In this document: one piece after another, positions 46,937 through 56,224 of the stretch
How the letters are laid out: every line of letters begins with the position of its first letter
Position numbering within the stretch: the stretch's first letter is position 1
Made by a program: the position numbers and the translations under genes
Notes under the pieces: model-generated
What the model was told of the DNA's origin: nothing
The model's database searches: none
The model's input: the letters and a program-made list of their open reading frames with translations, nothing else
Source of the DNA: Thraustochytrium sp. TN22
Lineage: Eukaryota; Sar; Bigyra; Thraustochytrida; Thraustochytriidae
DNA: 64,000 nucleotides
Direction: 5' to 3'
Assembly (NCBI GenBank): GCA_013306675.1
Contig: JABLUY010000001.1
Location: 248,001 to 312,000, forward strand

Positions 46937-47885
46937 CGCCACCTGATTCGTTGCCCCGCCACTCTTCACGGCCGCCGATGCCCTGCCTGCAGCCAGGCGC
47001 TCGCTCCTGCGAGACACCTCTGCGCTCATCGTGTCCAGTGACAACACGACCCCGTGCCCGTTCGTTCACCTGCGTGGTCACGTTGACCTCACAGCCGCGC
47101 GCCTCGTAGTCGATTCGATAAGCCCAGGTCTGACCATTGACGACCCTATCTATGCCCGCTCGCTCGCTTGCGCTCCTCGCTCCCCGCTCGCACTTGGTCG
47201 GTCGCCCGCTCGCGCTCCTCCGCTCGCTCTTGGACCGCGACCGACATGATCATCTTGCTCTCTGTCCTCCCGGTCACGGGCGCGCTCCGAGTCGCTCGTC
47301 ATGATGGTGATGATGATCACAACCGGACCCGGAGCATTTGTTTTCCCCGCCAGGGGGCAGCCTGAACGTTTTAAAGCGCCGTCCGCGGCGCGCGCCTGCG
47401 TGGACTCCGGCGGCCGCCCCCGCGGAGAAATGTAAACTCCCAGCGAACCCGAGCCGGCGAATGCCGGTCTCGCCGGCTCCACGTTGTGGCGGCGCGCCTG
47501 AGGAGACAGCAGAGCGCGAACGAGGCCGGCGCCAACGACCCCCCTCCCCTCCGCGGCGATCGACCGGCGGGCGCGCGCGGCGGGCGCGGCAGCTCGCTCG
47601 TGCGCAAGGGCCAGCCGGCCCGACTCCGCGCGCGGGCGCCGCGGCGGCTCGCAGGGCCGGGCGCGCGCGGCTGGGACGAGACCCAGCGGCAGGCCGGCCG
47701 GCCGGGTGGGTCCCTTCGCCACCGAGCTCGCCGCCCTTGCTTGCGCTCGCCCGCGTGCGCGTGCGTGCCGAGCTCGACAGGCGGGCGGAGGCGCAGCGCG
47801 TGCGAACGCACACGCGTGTAGCTCCTGCGTGCCGCGGCGCGGAGAGGAGACTCTCGCTAGCTAGAAACGCGAGTGAGGAGAGAAA
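46568..47885. other. Intergenic region with 3'-end copies, upstream of JmjC gene
   Basis: After the TRIP4 tail copies (to about 46936), the sequence to 47885 has CGCTCG-rich stretches (47155-47230) and GC-rich DNA that is probably the promoter and leader of the JmjC gene. No further gene is seen. Confidence 0.55.
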
Positions 47886-49301
47886 ATGCTCAAGGATCCG
47901 ATGCTCGTGAACCAGTCGAGCAAGGCGGCGGATGACAAGTACCACAAGCCGACGTCGGCCGGGAGCGCCGCGCGGCGCATGATGTCGTCCGCCGAGGTGT
48001 GGGGCCGCAACAACAAGCAGACGCTCATGAAGGTGATGGCGGCGCTCGCGCTTGTGGTGGTGGTGGCCGTGACGGTGAACCGGCCGCGGGACGCCGTGGC
48101 GCCGACCTGGGACCCGTCGCTACGGCAGGACTTGGAGAGCCTGGGCGTGGGCGGTTCGGGTGTGGCAACCAGCAAGGACGCCGTGGCGTCCTCGCGCATG
48201 AGTCTGGCTGCACAGGAGACGGCCGAGGAAGAGGAGGAAGCTGCCGCCTCGGAGGAGGACGAGGGCGACTTTTCCGAGGAGGAGCAGCAGCAGCAAGCGG
48301 AGAGCGGCATGCGCGAGGTGGAGACTAGCCTGAACGGCTTCAACGCGGCCACCCCCACGCCGCGGGACAAGCCCTTCTCCGAGTATACCATGGAGGAGCT
48401 CTACGAGAACTGGGAGGAGCTGCAGTCGTGCCCGGATATCGTGGTGCCCAAGGCCTCCAAGAAGCCCAACCAGTGGTGGGGTCTCAAGGCGTACTCGCGC
48501 ATGTACTCCGAGCACCCCATTAAGAAGTGCATCCCGCGCATGCGCCCGCACATCCGCCTCGATATGGACGACTTCACCGAGTACTACCGGCGATGGGGCC
48601 GCCCGGTGCTCTTCAACTTCGAGAACCTCCGCCACCTGGGCTTCACGATGAAGTCCTATAACCTGGACGAGCTTGAGGCGCTCTTCCCCTACGACCCGGC
48701 CACGGCCAAGTCCATGACGTACGAGGCCAACCGCAAGTACACCAAGGACGAGGAGATCGACCTTGGGCCGGCCATCCAGAACTTTCGCCAGGACGGCGAG
48801 CTCGTGAGGCAAAAGGGGGGCAAGCGCAACTTCCCTCGCAACATGAAGGTCAAGGCCGAGTCCATGGCCAAGCTCGGCGTGCAGATCCCGCCGCTCATTG
48901 ACATGAAGGGTGCCACAAATTCGCAGATCTACCAGACGCCCTCGCTCTGGATGGGCACCAGTACCTCTGGTACGCAGTTTCACCATGACTGCTGCGACAA
49001 CTTCGTCATGATGATCCACGGCACAAAGCGCTTCACGCTCGCGCCCGCCACGGACTGGCACCCGCTCAGCCCGCGCTGTGTCGGCAAGGCCAAGTCACTT
49101 TGCTACGCCAACGTCGCCGAGCCTACCGAAGAGGAATACTCTCACTTCAACAAGATGGTTGTCGACGTCCATCCTGGCCAGATCCTTTACATGCCCGCTG
49201 GCCTCTTCCACCACATCCAGAACCTTGGCCCCACCCTTATGGTCAACGTCTGGACGCGCGGCCGGGAGACCATCGGTATCATGTCCTGCAACAAGAAGTA
49301 G
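47886..49301 (+). CDS. Membrane-anchored JmjC/cupin_8 2-oxoglutarate dioxygenase
   Basis: 471 residues from an ATG in AAAATGC context. The N-terminal 46 residues are polar and basic. Residues about 47-64 (TLMKVMAALALVVVVAVTV) form one hydrophobic span followed by Arg, so the layout is a type II membrane protein with its catalytic part in the ER/Golgi lumen. An acidic stretch follows (EEEEEAAASEEDEGDFSEEE). The catalytic domain is about 215-465: RWGRPVLFNFENLRHLGF, then HHDCCDNF with the Fe-binding H366-x-D368, and a second His near 442 in AGLFHHIQN. JmjC hydroxylases of this branch hydroxylate proteins or, in related forms, tRNA. The substrate is unknown. Lumenal location is inferred from the anchor. 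Confidence 0.88.
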   Translation: MLKDPMLVNQSSKAADDKYHKPTSAGSAARRMMSSAEVWGRNNKQTLMKVMAALALVVVVAVTVNRPRDAVAPTWDPSLRQDLESLGVGGSGVATSKDAVASSRMSLAAQETAEEEEEAAASEEDEGDFSEEEQQQQAESGMREVETSLNGFNAATPTPRDKPFSEYTMEELYENWEELQSCPDIVVPKASKKPNQWWGLKAYSRMYSEHPIKKCIPRMRPHIRLDMDDFTEYYRRWGRPVLFNFENLRHLGFTMKSYNLDELEALFPYDPATAKSMTYEANRKYTKDEEIDLGPAIQNFRQDGELVRQKGGKRNFPRNMKVKAESMAKLGVQIPPLIDMKGATNSQIYQTPSLWMGTSTSGTQFHHDCCDNFVMMIHGTKRFTLAPATDWHPLSPRCVGKAKSLCYANVAEPTEEEYSHFNKMVVDVHPGQILYMPAGLFHHIQNLGPTLMVNVWTRGRETIGIMSCNKK

Positions 49302-50305
49302 ACTAGCCCGGGCCCTTGCCCTATTTTTTTGGTAGACACCATGCCTGCAAACAATGATGAAATGAGCAAGCAACCTTGAGTTGAGCAGCGACCAGAGCGT
49401 CAAGACGAGACAAGACAAGACAAGACGAGACGAGACGAGACGCTCAAGTCGGCACGAGGAGCAGCCCAAAGCCGAGAGGAGCGACCAACGCTGACAGACG
49501 AACGACACCAATGAGCGCATGGTGGCTGGCTTCCCCCTTTGCGGCCGGCATCCGGCTCTCGCAGCCGCGGCACGGCCTGCCACGTTCCGAGTCCTTCGCT
49601 AGTTGCCCGTGACTGGCTCCCGTCGCCGAGCTGAGCTGCCCAGGCGCCCCGTGCCGCACGCAGTCCCGAAACCGCAACAACCTCGGAGTGATTAAGCGCG
49701 AGCAGCAGCGGCAGTGACGCAACTTCCGCAGATCTCCGGCCTCGAGCGGGCTTCGCTTCGACAGGGGGCCAGAGTCTGTTGATCTGTCTGTCTGATTGTC
49801 CTCCAGCTGCGGGGGGTGCCCTGCCAGAGGCCGGAGGCTGGGACGCTACGACTCGGAGGCTCACGTCCGCCTGAGGTCGTGCCACTGCGACGGAGCGCTC
49901 GGCGGCGGCGGCGCGCGCGGATCGACCTCGGCGACGGCCACGAGATCGAGAAACAGCCCAGCCACACGCTGGGCAGGCACTGGAGCAAGTCTGAGCAAAT
50001 CTCGACGCAACGTGCAAGGACTGAGCCAAGCGCAAGGAGTGGGCACGAGATTTGCTCGCTTGCTTGCGCCTTGCTTGCTTGCTTGCGCGGTAGCAATGAA
50101 TTTGCTGCGCGCCGGCGCGCTTGTACCGGGACTCGGCGCGTTAGCTGTGCCAGGCCTTTCGCGAGACGGACAACGCCGGGCGGTGCACGCGGTGCGGGGA
50201 GGGCAGATGGGCGAAGGGAAGAAAGGAAGGCGGCCCTGCCGTGCTGCCGTGCACCTACGCCAGAACTGTATCGAGCGGACAGACAACGACAGAGCGAGAC
50301 GCACC
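49302..50305. other. Intergenic region between JmjC and DD3-3 genes
   Basis: About 1 kb. It contains an AGACR pentamer tract (49403-49442) and GCTTGC repeats (50055-50090). The DD3-3 frame stays open upstream to 49796, but without homology. No RNA gene was seen. Confidence 0.55.
49403..49442. repeat. (AGACA/AGACG)n pentanucleotide repeat
   Basis: Eight units lie 100 bp downstream of the JmjC stop codon, in its probable 3' UTR or flank. Confidence 0.9.
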
Positions 50306-52699
50306 ATGAGCGAGCGCAGCATGCGCGTCGTGCTGGTGGTGGCGCTCTTGGCGGCGTGCGCGGCGCCAGCGCAGGCTGACATTTACATGCACAATCCGCG
50401 CGGGAGCAACAATCGCGCGTGCCACAACAGCAACAGCGAGGACGTGCGCACGAACACGCGGCTGTTCGACTCGCAGAACAACGACAAGGGCGGGTACAGC
50501 TGCCCGCGAGCCTACCCGTTCGACTGCTACAAGTACGATGATGATGCGGAGCGGCAGGAGTGCAACAACCAGAACCAGGACCTGGCGAACCCCAAGAATG
50601 CCGTGAACAGCTCGGGCTTCTTGGTCCACGAGAACGCCATCAATACGCCCAAGATGTTCTACTACGAGGGCAGCGTGCTCCCGATTGAGTGGACGAACCA
50701 GCATGGTGGCGGCGTGAACGGCAAGGTCAACTCGGAGCTCATCATCCAAGTGGCTTGCGAGGACGACGAACCGGGCGTCTTCTCGTTCACGGATGACTGC
50801 GGCCTCGACGATGCCGGCCAGATCTGCCTGCCGCGGGACGGCACGCCAGTCAATAACAACGATACGGTCAACACGAACCGCATCGATGACGACAGCGATG
50901 TGCAGGACGATTACCGCTACGGTCGCCACGAAAGCTACCGGTACTACCAGTACTGCAAGTCCGTGGAGCGCAACAAGGGTCTCTTCGCGGCGGATCAGAA
51001 CATCAACGGCAACGACGCGCGTTTCACGCGGCAGAACAACAACGGCCAGCGGTACGGCTTCGAATGCCCGGAGGAGTCCGAGTACTACCCGTGGTGGAGC
51101 CCTTCGCCTTGGATTGACGTGGCCCTAATTGTGTCGGACACCAGCCGATGCAGCGAACTCAAGGAAGAGTCGCAGAACATCAAGGACAAGGAATACTGCG
51201 AGTGCCCGGACTGCGGCACAAACGGCGCGGTGCCCAACAACGCGCGCGCCTGCGTCGAGAAGGGCGGCGAGTGGGTCACCCATCCGGCGTGGAACAAGGT
51301 GTACGATGGGGTGACCGCGCCGGAGTGCATCCAAGGCGCCTTCTCGCGGGACAACCATCTGGGTAACGTGGCCGGCAATGGGCAGAACTTCTTCTACAAC
51401 TGGACGCTGCCCTCGTACCTTGCGGGCAAGGACACCTGCGTCCTGCGCGTGCGCTACAACATCTCCACCTCGGACTTTGACTCGGTGAGCGTCAAGGGCG
51501 ACTCGACACTCAATGGCGACGACCTCAGTCCCCTTCGCGACCGCAACAACAATGCGGAGGACTCCTACCACGCCGTGTCCAACCTGTGCACTGGAGAGAA
51601 CTGCCGCCTCGGCCTGGCTGTCAACACGAATCAGTACGGCCGCACATTCCAAGAACGCTCGTACTCCTTCCAGGTCAAGGCGCGCCCGGGCGGCATCGAC
51701 TGCGACAACATTTACAATCTCAACGTTCGCGGGAAGCGCGGCAATATCGTCCAGACTTATCCGGCGGTCGAGTACGACTTCGTGCCCAACAAGCTGGTCG
51801 TGACTGAGGACGACTGTGTTCACGTGCAGTGGACTGGGTCCGACTACAACCCGAACCGCCAGGGCAACGATGGCGAGGCCGGCCCTGGCAACCCGAACGA
51901 CCCCAATCAGGAGAAGACCGACCGCACCAACATGGTGCAGTTGCGCGCCGAAAGCGACAATCACATGATCATGGACGCCAACGACTTCACCATGTTCGAG
52001 GCTTCCCGCGAAACCTTCCGGCGGCTCGCCTTCCTTGACCAGGATGTCGACAGCGCCGACGCATGCAACTCCGTCGCCACACTCAACGCGCGCCACGACG
52101 ACAATGCTGCCGAGGTTGATCGCGACCACCGCAACTGCATGAAGCTCAGCGGCCAGAAGACGCCCTACTTCAACGCGGGTTTGCTCAAGTCGAGCAAGGG
52201 AACCTACGAGTACATCAGCACGCGCAACAACAACTTTTCCAACCGCTCGCAGAAGGGCATCCTCATGGTTGAGGCCGGCGGCCTGTCGGCCGCGGCTATC
52301 GCAGGCGTTGTGCTTGGCACCGTCATCGGCGTGGGCGCCCTGGCGGCGGCCGCCGTAGTTTTTGTCGTCCGTCCGCGCCGCCGTAAGCGCGCGCTCGCCA
52401 CTCAGCGGCCCTCGAACCTCAAGTCGGCCACCTTCGGCGGCGGCCCGGTGGGCCCGGCGCCTGCCGTGGCTGCCACCGTGCCGGTCACTGGGCCGGCGCC
52501 CCCCTCCAAAACCGCCATCGCCTCCTACGACCACGATGCCAAGGAGGCCGGTGAGCTCGCCTTCCGTGCTGGCGACCGTATCCGGGTCACCAAGGAGGAC
52601 CCCTCCGGCTGGTGGGAAGGCCGTCTCGACAACGGCCAGACTGGTGTCTTTCCCTCCAACTATGTCACCGTTCACGACAACGCCGTCTCCAGCGTCTAA
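50306..52699 (+). CDS. DD3-3-like secreted-type ectodomain with transmembrane helix and cytoplasmic SH3 domain
   Basis: The ATG at 50306 starts a signal peptide (MRVVLVVALLAACAAPAQA, cleavage before DIYMHNPRG) and gives 797 residues; the open frame above it is not conserved. The ectodomain opens DIYMHNPRGSNNRACHNSNS, then LFDSQNNDKGGYSCPRAYP, and later MFYYEGSVLPIEWTNQHGG. This is the pattern of Dictyostelium DD3-3. It is Cys- and Asn-rich with several N-glycosylation sites (NWT, NIS, NFS). One hydrophobic helix lies at about 658-690 (GVVLGTVIGVGALAAAAVVF), followed by RPRRRKR as stop-transfer. Residues about 735-792 are a complete SH3 domain (AIASYDHDAKEAGELAFRAG, then GWWEGRLDNGQTGVFPSNYV). 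It is probably a surface receptor that couples to Pro-rich cytoskeletal partners. That role is inferred; DD3-3 function is poorly known. Confidence 0.9.
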   Translation: MSERSMRVVLVVALLAACAAPAQADIYMHNPRGSNNRACHNSNSEDVRTNTRLFDSQNNDKGGYSCPRAYPFDCYKYDDDAERQECNNQNQDLANPKNAVNSSGFLVHENAINTPKMFYYEGSVLPIEWTNQHGGGVNGKVNSELIIQVACEDDEPGVFSFTDDCGLDDAGQICLPRDGTPVNNNDTVNTNRIDDDSDVQDDYRYGRHESYRYYQYCKSVERNKGLFAADQNINGNDARFTRQNNNGQRYGFECPEESEYYPWWSPSPWIDVALIVSDTSRCSELKEESQNIKDKEYCECPDCGTNGAVPNNARACVEKGGEWVTHPAWNKVYDGVTAPECIQGAFSRDNHLGNVAGNGQNFFYNWTLPSYLAGKDTCVLRVRYNISTSDFDSVSVKGDSTLNGDDLSPLRDRNNNAEDSYHAVSNLCTGENCRLGLAVNTNQYGRTFQERSYSFQVKARPGGIDCDNIYNLNVRGKRGNIVQTYPAVEYDFVPNKLVVTEDDCVHVQWTGSDYNPNRQGNDGEAGPGNPNDPNQEKTDRTNMVQLRAESDNHMIMDANDFTMFEASRETFRRLAFLDQDVDSADACNSVATLNARHDDNAAEVDRDHRNCMKLSGQKTPYFNAGLLKSSKGTYEYISTRNNNFSNRSQKGILMVEAGGLSAAAIAGVVLGTVIGVGALAAAAVVFVVRPRRRKRALATQRPSNLKSATFGGGPVGPAPAVAATVPVTGPAPPSKTAIASYDHDAKEAGELAFRAGDRIRVTKEDPSGWWEGRLDNGQTGVFPSNYVTVHDNAVSSV

Positions 52700-53109
52700 C
52701 GCGGCCAAGCCAGGCTAGTCAGCGACAGCGAGGCGCCATTGTTCATGTAGTTAGCTTATCCAAATAGTAGAAGACCATAATTCGAAGGCTGCGACTCGTG
52801 AGGCGTCAGTGGGTGGGACGGGACGCGCAGTGCTCGGTTGGTACGTCCGCGAAGCAGCACCCGGCGTTCACCACTGGCCGCGGGAAAAACCGGGTCGTAG
52901 CTCACCTAACGACCGTCATCAGTCCAGTCCAGCAACGCGACGCCGCGGCGAAGCAGCGCGGCAGCGCGGCGCGGCGCGGCGCGGCGCGGCGCGGCGCGGC
53001 CGTGGCGAGGCGCACGCGCCCGAGAGAGACAGCGGCCGCCAGCGGGCGCGCGCGGTGCGAGTCCACCCACGTGCGGCGCCCCGGCCGGGGTGGAGTGCAG
53101 CACACGCCC
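52700..53109. other. Intergenic region between DD3-3 and ECO1 genes
   Basis: About 410 bp, with a GGCGC pentamer array (52964-53000) in the probable ECO1 leader. The ECO1 frame is open upstream to 52798 but has no ATG before 53110. Confidence 0.6.
52964..53000. repeat. (GCGCG)n/(GGCGC)n pentanucleotide array
   Basis: About seven near-perfect units lie 110 bp upstream of the ECO1 start codon. Confidence 0.92.
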
Positions 53110-54015
53110 ATGGGGCCCAAGGCGCAACTGGCGCTGGGGAAGCGCTCGCGCTGGGGCTCTTGGGCGCGGCCATCGGCGGGGAAGGCGGCGCGCAGCGGCA
53201 AGCGGCAGCGCAGCGAGGCTGCTGCTGCGCCGATGCCGTCCAAGAGCAAGCTGCAGAAGAAGGGCGAGCAACAGATGTTCCTGGACTTCGGGCAGCGCAA
53301 TTTCGAGCGCACGACGTGCACCGTGTGTGGCATGCTCTACGCACCAGGCGTGCGGGGCGACGAGGAGGCGCATCGGGCCTTTTGCAAAGAGGCAGGCGCC
53401 GGATCCGTGGCTGTGGCCGCGTCCAGCGCGGTCTCGCTCAAGAGCGTGCGCTCCGACTGGGTGCTGAGGCGGCCGAGCGAGACCGAGGCTGTTGTGCAGC
53501 TGCCCCGCGGGGCGGCGGCGCTCAAATCTTCCTTCGTGCAGAGCGTGCACAGCTTCAAGCGCGGGGTGATTGACGAGGACATGGGCTTCTCAGATGCCGT
53601 CAAGGACTGGGTGGACGCGCCCGACAGGTGGAATCTGGTGTATGTGCGGCAAGACCGCATCGCAGGCCTCCTCACCCTGGAGCGTCTGCAGCACGAGCGG
53701 CACACATGCGAGCCGACTCGTAATGGCGGCCGCCAGCCGGCGCTAGGCGTGCTGCAGATCTGGGTCGCCCCGGACGCGCGCAGCGCCGGCATCGCTACCT
53801 GCATGCTGGACACGGCGCGCTCGCGCTGTATCTACGGGTTTGTGGTGCCGCGGAAGAGCGTCGCCTTTTCGCAGCCTACCTCGCAGGGTCTCGCTTTCGC
53901 GATGCGGTACACGGACTCCTCGCCGGAGGAGGTCTGCGTGTACAAGTTGCTGCCCCCGTCGAGCGAAGAGGACAAGGACAGCAACGAGACCGAGCAAGGC
54001 GGCGAGAACGTGTAA
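53110..54015 (+). CDS. ECO1: Cohesin acetyltransferase ECO1/ESCO
   Basis: The only ATG before the conserved part is 53110, giving 301 residues, close to yeast Eco1. Residues about 1-55 are basic (KRSRWGSW, KAARSGKRQR). QMFLDFGQRNFERTTCTVCG leads into the zinc finger, with C-x2-C (CTVCGMLY) and H-x3-C (HRAFC); the last ligand is Cys where His is usual. The acetyltransferase core has VLQIWVAPDARSAGIATCML, the Eco1-type motif A, and YGFVVPRKSVAFSQPTSQGL with the family's AFSQPT signature, ending MRYTDSSPEEVCVYKL. Eco1 acetylates SMC3 during S phase to lock sister-chromatid cohesion, so a nuclear location is expected. EQQMFLDFGQ could serve as a degenerate PCNA-binding box. The stop is 222 bp from the convergent UBC6 gene. 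Confidence 0.95.
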   Translation: MGPKAQLALGKRSRWGSWARPSAGKAARSGKRQRSEAAAAPMPSKSKLQKKGEQQMFLDFGQRNFERTTCTVCGMLYAPGVRGDEEAHRAFCKEAGAGSVAVAASSAVSLKSVRSDWVLRRPSETEAVVQLPRGAAALKSSFVQSVHSFKRGVIDEDMGFSDAVKDWVDAPDRWNLVYVRQDRIAGLLTLERLQHERHTCEPTRNGGRQPALGVLQIWVAPDARSAGIATCMLDTARSRCIYGFVVPRKSVAFSQPTSQGLAFAMRYTDSSPEEVCVYKLLPPSSEEDKDSNETEQGGENV

Positions 54016-54087
54016 ATGCGTAGGATCAGACCGAAAGGTCAAGAAGGGTCCCATGAGATCAGAGTCAAGAGGTGTAGGCCTAGGAGA

Positions 54088-54122
54088 GAGAGAGAGAGAG
54101 AGAGAGAGAAAGAAAAAAAAAG
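54088..54122. repeat. (GA)n dinucleotide repeat followed by A-rich run
   Basis: About 13 GA units then AAAGAAAAAAAAAG stand between the convergent ECO1 and UBC6 genes. Confidence 0.95.
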
Positions 54123-54237
54123 ACAGCCTTCGTCACCGACCAGATTCATCATCTCATCGTGCGCAGCTTTTGCTCGTGCCTCACCACGGTTCACTCACGG
54201 CGCGGCGCAGCGCGCACGCGGAATACGCCAGTAGCGG

Positions 54238-55146
54238 CTATGCGCGGCTGCCGACGGCATCGCCAACGGCACTCGTCTCGTCCATGATCCAGTATAGTGA
54301 GGCTGCAAGCAGCAGGACCACGACGGCCGTCATGGACCAGGAGAAGGTTGCGGCTGGGGCGACGGCGCCCTTGGCGTTTGCGTTTGCGTTTGCGGGCGCC
54401 TGGCCCTTGGCTGCCGCAGCTGCGGCGGCGGCCGGCGGCCGGGCCACAGCGTCAGCGTCGGTGTTAGCGGCGTCAGATTGCGTGGCGCCCGAGGCCGCAC
54501 GCGCCCCAGAGCGGCCCGCCCTGCCGCCGGCCGCCGGCGCCTTGAGCGCCTCCGCCTTTTTCGTTTTGTACAGGTCGACGTATTGTGGAAAGAGAGCGCA
54601 GAAATCCTTGTTGCGCACGTTTTCCTCGAGGCTCTTGGCCGCCAGCGCGCGCCGCTGTGCGCTGGACGTCTCCATGGACCCGAGTGTGGGTGCCGAGTCC
54701 AGCATGAACGACAAGAGCCCAGAGAGGATGGAGCTCACGGACCACATCGGGTTCCACGTCTCTGGATGGAAGTCCGACATGCTCAGGCACAGCCGCGTGT
54801 TCGTCTTGAAGCGCCCGTTCTTGGTGTACATGAGGATGGACGGCGGCTTGTAGGGGTACTCCTTGGGGAAGCGCAACACGCCGTGATAGTAGCCGCCCTC
54901 ATACCTATGCTCAGGAGATGCCCGCCCCTTCCGCTTTTTTCGTCAGCCTCACCGAGTTTGCAGGCAAGCCAGCGAGCGCCCCGACTGAAAAAAAATAACG
55001 TACACACTGTCCTTGGGCCCCTCAATCACGTAGTGCCACTCCAGGATGTTCTTCTCGTGCGGCACGGCCTGCACGTGCTCCACCGGGTTCTTTTTGAGCG
55101 CCACCAGCTCCTTCTGCAGCCGCTTGCGGCACACATTCTGCGCCAT
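54238..55146 (-). CDS. UBC6: Tail-anchored ubiquitin-conjugating enzyme UBC6/UBE2J type (two exons)
   Basis: Exon 1 runs from the ATG at 55146 to 55004 (MAQNVCRKRLQKELVALKKN, then EGPKDSV). Exon 2 runs from 54904 to 54238. A 99-bp GT-AG intron (54905-55003) joins them in phase 2, restoring the family sequence SVYEGGYYHGVLRFPKEYPY. The mature protein is 269 residues. The active Cys is in TNTRLCLSMSDFHPETWNP (Cys87); as in Ubc6, the common HPN motif is absent. After the UBC fold comes an Ala-rich linker and a hydrophobic tail anchor (about 237-257, MTAVVVLLLAASLYWIM) with only a short lumenal end. Ubc6/UBE2J enzymes sit on the ER membrane and supply ubiquitin for ER-associated degradation. Length and topology match well. 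Confidence 0.95.
54905..55003 (-). other. Spliceosomal intron of the UBC6 gene (99 bp)
   Basis: On the minus strand the donor is GTACGT and the acceptor CATAG. An in-frame join across it gives exactly the conserved UBC6 sequence. A T-rich run follows the donor, and a CTGAC-like branch candidate lies in the 3' half. Confidence 0.92.
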
Positions 55147-56224
55147 CCCGACCGCCTCACCTGCACCCGCCCGCGGCCTATTCGCGGAACCGGTCTATGA
55201 GCGCGCCGCCACGGCGGCCCTGCGCGGCACTCGCCGCCGCCCTGCCGCCGCCTCGCCGCCAGGGGCAGCCGCTCCGCGCGGGCCCGCCCGCCCGCCCGCC
55301 CGCCCGCCCGCCGCGCGCCGCCGCCGAGCGCCGCGCGCCGCCGCCGCGCCCCTCCCGCGCCCGAGCCCGTGCGCGCGTTGCCGGTCTGCCGCCGCCGTGG
55401 CCACGTGCAAAGGCGGCCAAGCAGGCAGGAGCTCGTCAGGCGGGGAGCACGCCCAGCACCGGGACGCGCACGAGACTACGCAGAACGTTTTCGGACTCGG
55501 ACGACGAGCGCGCGAGGTCTGGCGCGACGACGGGCGGGGTGCAGCGGCGCTACGCCGGCTGGGCAGCTCGGGCGAGTGACGAGCTCCGGCACAGCGCAAT
55601 GCATCGCAATGCATCGTGAAGCGAGCGATGCGAAGGAACCCCACCTCTCTCGAACCACCTTAGACGAACTTGAAGGAGCGAGCAGCAGCCTTCGTCGTGG
55701 TGGTGGCGACAAAAATGGGCTTGACGTGGAGGAGGTAGCCTAGCGTACTTCTTCCCGGCCTCCACTGCCACTGCAATGGTGAAGAGAAGCTGCAAGCCAG
55801 CTCGCTCGCTCACAGACCATGACTAACTTATGTCAGATCAGTCGCTTCGTTGCGCTGTGGCCACCGACCGACCGTCCGCCAGCCAGGCCGGCCGGCCCGC
55901 CACCGGCGTCTACGAAGGAGGTGCAGTGGCTCACGCTCTAAGTGTTCCCTTTACTCCAAGGCCAACTGGCTGCACTGGTGCATTGAACAAGTCGGTGGCA
56001 GAAGCAAACCGGAGAAGGACACGCCCGCGCGCGGCGGCGCGGCACGGAGGGCAGCGCGCGGGCCGCCGAGCTCGGCTCGCTCCCTCGCTGGCCGGCTGGT
56101 CGGCTGGCTGCTTGGCTGGCTGGGCCACCCGCCCCTCCCATCCGTCCGTCAGCTCGCCCGCCCGCGCGCTCGCTCGCTCGGGACGGCCGCGGGGCCGCCT
56201 AACGACACGGGCGAGGCCGCCGCC
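55147..56224. other. Intergenic region between divergent UBC6 and MBD-PhyH genes
   Basis: About 1.1 kb. GC-rich CGCC/CCCG repeats lie at 55260-55310, and the near-direct repeat GCAATGCATCGCAATGCATCG is at about 55597-55617. A plus-strand ATG frame of 140 codons (55197-55619) is open, but its composition is that of GC-rich noise and no domain is seen. GGCTGGCT-type repeats are near 56090-56125. Confidence 0.5.

Noticed and set aside
49796-50305. Extension of the DD3-3 frame by 170 codons upstream
   Set aside because: It would bury the signal peptide, and the sequence is not conserved-looking; ATG 50306 places the signal peptide at the start.
55197-55619. A 140-codon ATG frame between UBC6 and the dioxygenase
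   Set aside because: Composition is Pro/Ala/Arg-rich GC noise in its first half, with no domain and no splice evidence; a weak candidate only.
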